Notes under the pieces: model-generated
What the model saw: the letters and a program-made list of their open reading frames with translations, nothing else
Told to the model about the DNA's origin: nothing
The model's database searches: none
Position numbers and translations under genes: made by a program
In this document: positions 49,571 through 56,011 of the stretch, piece by piece
Layout of the letters: each line of letters starts with the position of its first letter
How positions within the stretch are numbered: the first letter of the stretch is position 1
Assembly: GCF_000328625.1 (NCBI RefSeq)
Contig: NC_019978.1
Coordinates: forward strand, 186,001-250,000
Direction of reading: 5' to 3'
From: Halobacteroides halobius DSM 5150
Lineage (GTDB): Bacteria; Bacillota; Halanaerobiia; Halobacteroidales; Halobacteroidaceae
DNA length: 64,000 bases

Positions 49571-50143
49571 GTGCAACAAGATTTTAAGCAAGGAGTAGAT
49601 TTTTCCCATCAGTTATTGAGTGAACAGATAGCTAAAGGGGCCAAGCTAATTGATGCTACAGTAGGCAATGGTTATGATACTAAATTTATGGCTGAATTAG
49701 TTGGCAGGTCAGGAACTATCTGGGGCTTTGATGTACAAGAGGAAGCAATTAAAAGAGCTAAGGAGAGATTAGAAAAAGCTAGTCTTAAAGAGCAAGTAAA
49801 ATTGATTAATGATGGACATCAGAATATGTCAAATTACATAAACCAGTCTGTAGATGGTATTTTATTTAATTTAGGGTATCTGCCAGGCGGAAATAAAAAA
49901 GTTATAACCCAAGCAGAGACTACCTTACAAGCGGTAAAAGAAGGGTTAGATTTACTAAAAGCAGGGGGAGTATTAGTACTTGTTATCTATCTAGGTCATG
50001 AAGGTGGTAGAGAAGAACGACAGGTACTATTTGATTATGCTATAGAGCTTGATGAAAAGGCTTATAATGTATTGCATTATAAATTTATCAATCAGAAGAA
50101 AGAACCTCCTCAGGTGTTAGCAATTAAGAAACGAACTAATTAA
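49571..50143 (+). CDS. mnmM: tRNA wobble-uridine methyltransferase MnmM (YtqB family)
   Basis: SAM-dependent methyltransferase, 190 residues. SAM motif I reads LIDATVGNGYDTKFMAEL (about 26-44), motif II has WGFDVQEEAI, and the family block is VDGILFNLGYLPGGNKKVIT with TLQAVKEGLDLLKAGGVLVL. This is the YtqB family, shown in B. subtilis to methylate nm5s2U to mnm5s2U at tRNA position 34. Start GTG 49571 after GGGAGG. The radical SAM partner gene is 86 bp downstream, as in many Firmicutes. Confidence 0.88.
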   Translation: MQQDFKQGVDFSHQLLSEQIAKGAKLIDATVGNGYDTKFMAELVGRSGTIWGFDVQEEAIKRAKERLEKASLKEQVKLINDGHQNMSNYINQSVDGILFNLGYLPGGNKKVITQAETTLQAVKEGLDLLKAGGVLVLVIYLGHEGGREERQVLFDYAIELDEKAYNVLHYKFINQKKEPPQVLAIKKRTN

Positions 50144-50229
50144 AATTCAAAAGCTAAGAACTTTTTATATATTAGGTTTTATTTAGGTTGTGTTTTTAAC
50201 TGTCTATTATTAATTCAGGGAGAGATATT

Positions 50230-51183
50230 ATGACTAAATACTATAAGTATTCTAATTATTTAAAGGATAAGTATGGAGCTAAAACTTATAAATTACCTGT
50301 TAATCTACCGTTGACCTGTCCTAATCGAGATGGATTTTTAGGTGCAGGAGGATGTAGCTATTGTGGTGAGGAAGGGGCCAGTTTTGAAGAAGCTAGCCCA
50401 ACTCCAGTTAAAGAACAGCTGCTAGAGATCAAGGAGCCAATCGCTAAAAAGTATAATGCCCAACAGTTTATTGCTTATTTTCAGAATTTCACTAATACCT
50501 ACTTACCTTTAAATGAATTACTAGATAATATAGCTCAAGCCTTAGAGGTAGAAGATATAGTAGAGATTGCTCTTGCCACCCGGCCTGATTGTATCAATCA
50601 AGAGTATATAGAGGGTATTGTAGATTTAATTGAAAATAATGCTCCGGAAGTTAAATTGAATCTTGAGTTAGGACTACAAAGCGTAAATTACCATACTTTA
50701 AAAGAGATAAATCGAGGCCATAGTTTAGCAGAATTTATTGCTGCTGTCAATTTAGCTAAGAAGTATGAGGTAGATACTGGAGTCCATCTAATCTTAAATC
50801 TGCCAGGTGATAATAAATTAGATACAATTGAAAGTGCAAAGGTAGTTTCAGCTTTAGAAGTTGATAATGTTAAACTCCATGCTTTATACTTAAGAGAAGA
50901 TACTGAGTTAGGGGCAGAATATCAAAAAGGAGAGTTGGAGATGATTTCGTTAGAAGAGTATCTTGATCGTGTCATAACTTTTTTAGAATATCTTGACCCT
51001 AAGATAGGAGTTCAACGATTATTAGGTAAGGCCCCTCAAGAAGGGACTTTATTTGTTAATTGGGGTTATAATTATTCAGAAGTTAATAACTTTATTTTAG
51101 AAGAGATGGAAGAGCGAGATACATATCAAGGTAGAAAGTTTGCTTATTTAGAAGGTAAGGCTCTAAGGCAATTTTCTAAATAA
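50230..51183 (+). CDS. mnmL: Radical SAM protein MnmL (YtqA family)
   Basis: Radical SAM enzyme, 317 residues, of the YtqA/TIGR01212 group, assigned to the step from cmnm5s2U toward nm5s2U in tRNA. Cluster cysteines are C30, C42 and C45 (CPNRDGFLGAGGCSYC), the widened CX11CX2C spacing of this group. NLELGLQSVNYHTLKEINRG and HLILNLPGD are further family marks. RBS AGGGAGAG. Its last 21 bp overlap the end of the convergent acyl-CoA ligase gene. With mnmM it forms the two-enzyme route used where MnmC is absent. Confidence 0.87.
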   Translation: MTKYYKYSNYLKDKYGAKTYKLPVNLPLTCPNRDGFLGAGGCSYCGEEGASFEEASPTPVKEQLLEIKEPIAKKYNAQQFIAYFQNFTNTYLPLNELLDNIAQALEVEDIVEIALATRPDCINQEYIEGIVDLIENNAPEVKLNLELGLQSVNYHTLKEINRGHSLAEFIAAVNLAKKYEVDTGVHLILNLPGDNKLDTIESAKVVSALEVDNVKLHALYLREDTELGAEYQKGELEMISLEEYLDRVITFLEYLDPKIGVQRLLGKAPQEGTLFVNWGYNYSEVNNFILEEMEERDTYQGRKFAYLEGKALRQFSK

Positions 51184-52494
51184 TTTACTTAATTTATTGC
51201 GATCAATTTTGCCAACTTTAGTTCTTGGCATTTTTTCTAGAAACAAAATTTTCTGTGGCTGTTTATCCTTAGCTAGATTAGTCTGGCAGAAGTCTCTAAC
51301 TTCTTGTTTAGTTAAGGTGGTATCATCTGTAACTATTGCTACTGCTACTTCTTTGCCCTTTAGTTGATTATCAAGGCTGATAACGGCAGCTTGATCTATT
51401 TTAGAATAGTTAGTAAGTGTTTCTTTAATCTGATTAAGGTTTATTTTAACACCACCTTGGTTAATGATATCATCTGCTCGGCCAAAAAGGTATAGATAGT
51501 TATCTTCATTAATCTTCCCTAAATCATTAGCTGTGGCTTGAGGTTGATAATCAGTTGCTAGATAAGGACTTTTAACCCAGACTAAATTATCTTCAGTCCA
51601 AGCTGTAACTTCAGGAAAGATGCGCCCTACAGTGTCTGGTTTTTCAATCATATCTTTTGCTAGAGCATAACTGACATGCCCTAATTCACTAGCTCCATAA
51701 TACTGGCAGATTTGGGCTTTAGGGAAGTAATTTTGGAGTTTTTTAACTGTAGCAGTATCTAATTTGGCTCCTGTACCCACTAGAGATTTTATCCGTTGGA
51801 GTGGTTCTTTAAGGCGCTTAATTAGAATTCTATAGTGGGCTGGAACCATAAAGAGAGCACTGATATTATATTCAACTATATCTTTTAGCCAGCTATTGGG
51901 AAAATTAGATTCTGCAAAGACTATAGTTCCACCTTCATAGATTAAATGAATAGCACTATTTAAATTACCGGTATAGACTAGAGGGCCAACTAACAGTAAT
52001 CTAGCACTACTATCTAGATTAAAGAGTCGACTCTGGTGAGCAAAAGCACTGACCCAGCTTCTATGATTACGCCAGATAATCTTAGGTTGTCCTGTACTTC
52101 CTGAGCTTAGAGCACCTAGAAAGAGGTGTTTATCTTCAACAGTTGGTAACTTATTAGACATTTGTTGTGGCAAGGTGAAGTCTTGGTTGATAATCAATTT
52201 AGGATTAATACGCTGAATAATATTTTGATAATTTTTCTCTGGTAGGTCAGTAGCAACTAGTACTGAAGCCAGTCCAGCTTTAGATGCCCCTAAGAAATAG
52301 ACAAGTTCTTCGATTGGATTAGCTAGCTTAATGATTATTTTATCCTGTAAATTTGTTAAAGTGGCTAATTTAGAGGCAATAGTAGTTATTTGCTGATTTA
52401 ATTCTTGATAAGAAATTTTTTCTTCTCCATTAATCAAAACAGTTTTAGTTGGATCTTGCTGGGCTTGTTGTTTAATGGTCTCGTGGATTAACAT
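51163..52494 (-). CDS. Acyl-CoA ligase (ANL superfamily, YhfT-like)
   Basis: AMP-forming CoA ligase, 443 residues, shorter than typical long-chain ligases (over 500) and similar in size to MenE. ATP-binding P-loop is SSGSTGQPKI (about 130-140); YYGASELGHVSYA, the hinge region GRADDIINQGGVKIN and the catalytic lysine in RTKVGKIDRNKL follow. Context decides the role: it is the last gene after hotdog protein, bioY and thiolase, an order resembling B. subtilis yhfU-yhfS-yhfT. A dicarboxylate such as pimelate or glutarate is a plausible substrate but unproven. RBS AAGGAG before ATG 52494. It overlaps mnmL tail to tail by 21 bp. Confidence 0.82.
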   Translation of the reverse strand: MLIHETIKQQAQQDPTKTVLINGEEKISYQELNQQITTIASKLATLTNLQDKIIIKLANPIEELVYFLGASKAGLASVLVATDLPEKNYQNIIQRINPKLIINQDFTLPQQMSNKLPTVEDKHLFLGALSSGSTGQPKIIWRNHRSWVSAFAHQSRLFNLDSSARLLLVGPLVYTGNLNSAIHLIYEGGTIVFAESNFPNSWLKDIVEYNISALFMVPAHYRILIKRLKEPLQRIKSLVGTGAKLDTATVKKLQNYFPKAQICQYYGASELGHVSYALAKDMIEKPDTVGRIFPEVTAWTEDNLVWVKSPYLATDYQPQATANDLGKINEDNYLYLFGRADDIINQGGVKINLNQIKETLTNYSKIDQAAVISLDNQLKGKEVAVAIVTDDTTLTKQEVRDFCQTNLAKDKQPQKILFLEKMPRTKVGKIDRNKLSKLFRKLP

Positions 52495-52530
52495 GTTAAG
52501 CTCCTTTCTTTCTTTTATTAATAGTCATGA

Positions 52531-52650
52531 GCTATGAGCTGTGAGTCGTGAGCCAATTCAAAGTCAAAATCATAAATATAATCTAAACCTTTGTAATGTT
52601 TTTTATAAGGGTTAGGTTTTGACTGTAAAGATTTTGAATTAGCTCATAGC
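52531..52650. repeat. Intergenic inverted-repeat element
   Basis: GCTATGAGCT (52531-52540) is inverted at 52641-52650, and nested inside it AATTCAAA (52555-52562) is inverted at 52633-52640. The left end also holds a short tandem of TGAGC-type units (52528-52553). It fills the gap between ligase and thiolase genes. The same GCTATGAG / CTCATAGC words occur in the hairpin at 59412-59446. Confidence 0.65.
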
Positions 52651-52720
52651 ACAAAGTAGATAACTGATAGCAGTGGCACTTTATATCAATTAGGTTTCAC
52701 TGAAGTAAGATAATATATAT

Positions 52721-53875
52721 TTAAGTGGCTCTCCTAATCAATGTAGCTATTCCTTGGCCACCTGCAACACCGAGAGAAGTGATTCCTAACTCCCCTTGAA
52801 CTTCCTTTAGTGCTTGTAGTAAATGCAGAAGTATAATAGCTCCTGAAGCACCATAAGGATGACCATAAGCTAAGGCTCCTCCTAAAATATTAACCTTATT
52901 TTTTGTTATGTTAAGCTCTTGTAAACAAGCTAGGATTTTGACAGCAAAGGCTTCGTTGATTTCTAAAGCATCAATCTTAGTGATAGAAATATTTTTTTCT
53001 TGAAGTAGTTTCTTAATAGCTGGAATTGGCCCTAAAGGAGACAAGTTAGGGTTAACTCCTACTGTAGCTCCTTGAATAAATTTAGCTTCTGGAGTTAGAT
53101 TATATTCTTTAACTGCTTCTTTAGAGGCTAGAATGATTACTGCTGCTCCATCATGGGTCAGACAGGCATTACCAGCGGTTACTCTCCCTTCTGTTACAAA
53201 GGCTGGTGGCATTCTTTCTAGTAGTTTAAGTGATATATTAGGGCGAATAGATTCGTCACTGTCTATCTTTTGGTTATCTTTTTTGATAGGTGCTATGATT
53301 TCATCTAGTAGTCCTTTTTGTTTAGTCTTAGTTGCTTTCTGGTGGCTTCTTAGTGCCCACTGATCCATAGCTTGTCGTGATATATCCTTTAGTTGGGCTA
53401 CTTTTTCGGCAGCTTGGCCCATATCTGGATCACCTAAAGAGGAAGAAGAGAAGATAGCTCTGTCGAGATAATTATCCTCTCTAGTAAACCGAGGGTCATT
53501 AGGATTCAATTGACGACGTGGTTCTAGACTTGTACTTTCTACTCCACCAGCTACAATAAGCTCGGCTTGTCCACTTCGGATTAAGTTGGCCCCTAGATTG
53601 ATAGCACTAAGACCTGAACCACACTGAAAATCAATAGTAGTACCAGGGATTCTAACGGGCCAACCTGCTTCTAATAAAGAAAGGCGGGCCAACCCGCCTA
53701 ATCCTACAGCATTACCTAATATGACTTCATCTATTTTATTTGCTGTTAAATTATATTTGTTTATAGTCTGGTTTAAGATATTAGCAGCTAGTTTTTCTGG
53801 CAAGAAATCTTTAAGTTGTCCATTAGTTTTACCAATAGGAGATCTTAGCCCTCCTATAATAAATACATCTTTCAT
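52721..53875 (-). CDS. Thiolase-family acyltransferase (YhfS-like) lacking the second active-site Cys
   Basis: A 384-residue member of the thiolase fold. The acyl-accepting cysteine is C85 in FQCGSGLSAIN; NEAFA and the histidine H339 in GHPYGASGA are conserved. In ordinary thiolases a second cysteine sits in the C-terminal L-C-x-G-G-G motif; here the motif reads SLGVAGGQGIA with glycine at 369. The enzyme may thus not perform normal thiolysis or Claisen condensation. Its ATG shares a base with the bioY stop, so the two are coupled. Position matches yhfS beside the biotin-transporter gene in B. subtilis. Confidence 0.85.
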   Translation of the reverse strand: MKDVFIIGGLRSPIGKTNGQLKDFLPEKLAANILNQTINKYNLTANKIDEVILGNAVGLGGLARLSLLEAGWPVRIPGTTIDFQCGSGLSAINLGANLIRSGQAELIVAGGVESTSLEPRRQLNPNDPRFTREDNYLDRAIFSSSSLGDPDMGQAAEKVAQLKDISRQAMDQWALRSHQKATKTKQKGLLDEIIAPIKKDNQKIDSDESIRPNISLKLLERMPPAFVTEGRVTAGNACLTHDGAAVIILASKEAVKEYNLTPEAKFIQGATVGVNPNLSPLGPIPAIKKLLQEKNISITKIDALEINEAFAVKILACLQELNITKNKVNILGGALAYGHPYGASGAIILLHLLQALKEVQGELGITSLGVAGGQGIATLIRRAT

Positions 53876-54417
53876 TAGAGACTTCCTTTAAGGCGCTTTA
53901 TAATAGGAACACTAATTATAGTAGCAAGTGTTGCTTTTAATAAATCACCAGGGATAAAAGGTAGACTACCTGCCATAAGTGATTTCTGTAGTCCCATATC
54001 AGTAATGATATTTAGCCAGATAATACCTAATAGATGAACAACAAGAATCCCCCCAATGATATTAGCTAGACCAATATGTAGATAGGATTTCTTATCTTGA
54101 ATAATCAGACTAATTACTATAGCACCAACTAGATATCCAATTAGATAACCTCCACTAGGCCCCATAAAGACTCCAATGCCACCTCTGCCTTGTGAGAAAA
54201 CAGGGATACCAATTGCTCCTAATAGTAAAAAGATCCCCATACTTAGACCCGCTTGTCTAGTTGTTAAAATAGCTCCTGCCAGCATAACAGCAAGTGATTG
54301 GCCTGTTACGGGAACTGGACTGAAGGGGATAGGGATTGAAATATAGGATAGTACACTAATTAAAGCTGCGAATATTGCAGCATAAACCATATCTTGAGTA
54401 GTTAATTTTTTAAACAT
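53875..54417 (-). CDS. bioY: Biotin ECF transporter S component BioY
   Basis: Membrane protein that binds biotin, 180 residues with about six hydrophobic segments. Family marks are ISIPIPFSPVPVTGQSLAVM near the N-terminus, GIGVFMGPSGGYLIGYLVG in the middle and SLPFIPGDLLKATLA near the end. No ATPase or T gene adjoins it, so it should use the shared EcfA1-EcfA2-EcfT module at 26.9-29.4 kb. ATG 54417 directly follows the upstream stop, with AAGGAGGAATTC as its ribosome site inside that gene. A BirA-like operator precedes the operon. Confidence 0.93.
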   Translation of the reverse strand: MFKKLTTQDMVYAAIFAALISVLSYISIPIPFSPVPVTGQSLAVMLAGAILTTRQAGLSMGIFLLLGAIGIPVFSQGRGGIGVFMGPSGGYLIGYLVGAIVISLIIQDKKSYLHIGLANIIGGILVVHLLGIIWLNIITDMGLQKSLMAGSLPFIPGDLLKATLATIISVPIIKRLKGSL

Positions 54418-55140
54418 TTAGAATTCCTCCTTGATAGTTAATTTGAAACAAATTTGATTATTTACAATACCTAATAATTCATTTTCCTTGGCCCATGATA
54501 AATTAATTTGGTTGTTACTTTTAATTGGTTTTGAATAAGTAATAGTTGCTTGTTTAAATAGTTTGTTATGACTTGCTAAATGATCTTCTAAAGTTAATAA
54601 CAGTAACATCCCCTGAATTACTGGATCTTGTGTTAAATGAATTTGATTAGGATCAGAACTATACTGACTAAATTTATAAATTTGAGTAGTATTAATCTTT
54701 CTCCAAGATTGGGATTTAGCGAAAAAAGGTTCTCCTTGTTGTGATTTTTTCTTTTTAGTTTTAATTAAGGTAGATGTTATATTGATTAATTCTTTATTCT
54801 TCCTGTTTACTTTTACTTGACATTTAACATAACTCATATTTGTCATAGCTTTAGCTTTCTTTAATCGGCTAGTTAGTATTAAGTTTTGATTTAATTGTGG
54901 AATTTCTGTAATATTAAATATTTGTTTGGCTAAATAATATCCAGTATCTATATCTTCTGATAAAGTTGATAAAGCTAAGGTAGAAGCAACCATTGGAGAT
55001 AATTTTTCTTTCCAGTTAAAATGCAGATCAAAACTTTCTTTCCATTTTTTTAATTCAGTAGAATTTAAATTAATAACTTGTTGTTTCCCACTTTTATCCC
55101 TCCTGCTTGATATTATAGAAAATAAATTTAATATTGTCAA
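54418..55140 (-). CDS. MaoC/FAS1-type hotdog-fold protein, start unresolved
   Basis: First gene of the biotin-linked operon. The C-terminal half resembles a MaoC-like hydratase: YKFSQYSSDPNQIHLTQDP recalls the catalytic (S/G)D-NPIH motif (here Asp, Asn and His are kept) and VIQGMLLLLTLEDHLA recalls the following (I/V)hGM segment. The N-terminal half resembles the partner hotdog of FAS1-type hydratases. The only in-frame early start is TTG 55140, but that triplet is the -35 TTGACA of a perfect promoter, so it cannot be in the mRNA. The well-spaced start after GGAGGG is GTG 55091, in another frame that stops after eight codons. A frameshift or an unusual start must be invoked; the first in-frame ATG is at 54996. 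Confidence 0.6.
   Translation of the reverse strand: MTILNLFSIISSRRDKSGKQQVINLNSTELKKWKESFDLHFNWKEKLSPMVASTLALSTLSEDIDTGYYLAKQIFNITEIPQLNQNLILTSRLKKAKAMTNMSYVKCQVKVNRKNKELINITSTLIKTKKKKSQQGEPFFAKSQSWRKINTTQIYKFSQYSSDPNQIHLTQDPVIQGMLLLLTLEDHLASHNKLFKQATITYSKPIKSNNQINLSWAKENELLGIVNNQICFKLTIKEEF
55112..55140 (-). promoter_or_regulatory. Consensus promoter of the biotin-linked operon
   Basis: On the minus strand TTGACA (55140-55135), 17-bp spacer, TATAAT (55117-55112): a full consensus match. Predicted transcription start near 55105, next to the GGAGGG ribosome site (55103-55098), so the leader is nearly absent. Confidence 0.88.
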
Positions 55141-55163
55141 CCATTAATATTTTAGGTTTACAA
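55134..55163 (-). promoter_or_regulatory. BirA-like biotin operator
   Basis: Read on the minus strand: TTGTAAACC, 12 bp, GGTTGACAA, an inverted repeat with one mismatch. The half-sites match the known BirA half-site TTGTAAACC; the E. coli operator has a longer spacer, which is the main reservation. The right half covers the -35 box, so binding would shut the promoter. Confidence 0.65.
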
Positions 55164-55193
55164 CAATAAGGTAGAAATTACTACTAAATTTTC

Positions 55194-55222
55194 TTGACAA
55201 TTAAGAAGAAGTTACATATACT
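55194..55222 (+). promoter_or_regulatory. Promoter P1 of the ilvB leader
   Basis: TTGACA (55194-55199), 17-bp spacer, TATACT (55217-55222). Transcripts from about 55229 contain both Stem I modules. Confidence 0.8.
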
Positions 55223-55236
55223 ATTTATCAAACGAT

Positions 55237-55336
55237 ATAACTTCAAAAGTTATGATAGGGACTGAAATAATGAATTAGATTACAGAGAATCGGGCTAGCT
55301 GAGAACCGAAGTCTAAATCAGTTATTTCTCTCACCC
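55237..55336 (+). promoter_or_regulatory. Upstream T-box Stem I module (no antiterminator of its own)
   Basis: After a small hairpin (ATAACTT 55237-55243 with AAGTTAT 55247-55253) comes a Stem I-like fold: GGG/CCC (55258-55260, 55334-55336), GAAATAA/TTATTTC (55264-55270, 55322-55328), TTAGA/TCTAA (55275-55279, 55312-55316), the CAGAGA word and a distal hairpin TCGG/CCGA (55290-55293, 55306-55309) with the GCTGAGAACC loop typical of T-boxes. The internal loop presents ATC (55317-55319) as candidate isoleucine specifier. Confidence 0.6.
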
Positions 55337-55377
55337 TTAAACTGTATAGTTAAAAGAAATTAACTTTTAGAAAAGTA

Positions 55378-55406
55378 TTGACAACGCAAGTAATATTATT
55401 TATACT
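55378..55406 (+). promoter_or_regulatory. Promoter P2 of the ilvB leader
   Basis: TTGACA (55378-55383), 17-bp spacer, TATACT (55401-55406), the same boxes and spacing as P1, 184 bp downstream. Transcripts from about 55413 would contain only the second, complete T-box. The -10 box lies in the left arm of an inverted repeat TTTATACTTA / TAAGTATAAA. Confidence 0.75.
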
Positions 55407-55447
55407 TAGTAGTAACAAATCAATTAAGTATAAATTTAAAAGCGTTG

Positions 55448-55816
55448 AAAGGGCAAAGTAAGTAGATGACTTTATTTACAGCGAACTGGATTAGGTGAGA
55501 GCCAGAATAAAAAACTCTGCTGAAAATCTCCTTGGAGTTGCAAGCTGAAAGTTAATTTTAAGTAAGCTATGCCGGCAACCTAGGCAAAGGCCTAGGAAGA
55601 ACAGCATCCGTTATCATATGCTGGAGTATGAAGCATGTTATGGCTTAATATACTGGGCCCGTACGGTCATAATGAAAGTGTCCGTACTTATAATATGTGA
55701 GTACTTATTGAGACTATTATCGTAAGATAGTAGTGAATTTGGGTGGTAACACGTGAGGAGACCTCTCGTCCCAGTTAACAGTATTCAACTGTTGATTGAG
55801 ATGAGAGGTTTTTTTA
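55448..55816 (+). promoter_or_regulatory. T-box riboswitch of the ilv-leu operon
   Basis: Stem I shows AGTA (55457-55460) and GAA (55522-55524) of the specifier-loop turn, TTTATT/AATAAA (55471-55476, 55506-55511) and the distal hairpin CTGG/CCAG (55486-55489, 55502-55505). Leu codons CTC (55515-55517) or CTG (55517-55519) are the candidate specifiers. The T-box GGGTGGTAACACG begins at 55741, with TGGT (55744-55747) to pair with tRNA NCCA. Antiterminator (TGGG/CCCA and ACG.GAGG with CCTC.CGT) and terminator (ACCTCTCGTC 55761-55770 with GATGAGAGGT 55800-55809, then seven T's) exclude each other. Confidence 0.92.
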
Positions 55817-55931
55817 TTAGAATAGATAATATAGTAGATAAGAATTGATTATTCAAAGAGTAGTAAGGAGTAGATTGGAATAGATTAATTACCTAGGGGA
55901 GAGTGTACCTAATTTCCTCTATCCGGTCTTG

Positions 55932-55960
55932 AGCTCTGAGTTGCTACTCAGGGCTTTTAT
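55932..55960 (+). terminator. Second terminator before ilvB
   Basis: AGCTCTGAGT (55932-55941) pairs with ACTCAGGGCT (55946-55955, one T-G) around a 4-nt loop, then TTTATTTTTATAT. It is 123 bp past the T-box terminator and 52 bp before the ilvB start. Upstream TAGGGGA / TCCTCTA can also pair (near 55895 and 55916). Confidence 0.7.
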
Positions 55961-56011
55961 TTTTATATAATACACTAAATGAGAAGTAGAGAAGTAAAAG
56001 GAGTGAAAAAA

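Noticed and set aside
50230-51183. Radical SAM gene as the partner of the AMMECR1/LigB fusion
   Set aside because: Its cysteine pattern and neighbour (mnmM) identify it as MnmL; it is 16 kb away and belongs to another family.
55065-55091. Eight-codon minus-strand frame from GTG 55091 as a leader peptide
   Set aside because: Possible, but there is no regulatory codon run and no in-frame restart for the main gene. It is kept only as an indication of a start problem.
55141-56011. tRNA or other structural RNA gene in the long gap before ilvB
   Set aside because: All strong helices are accounted for by the T-box modules and terminators; no cloverleaf with a T-loop and CCA was found.
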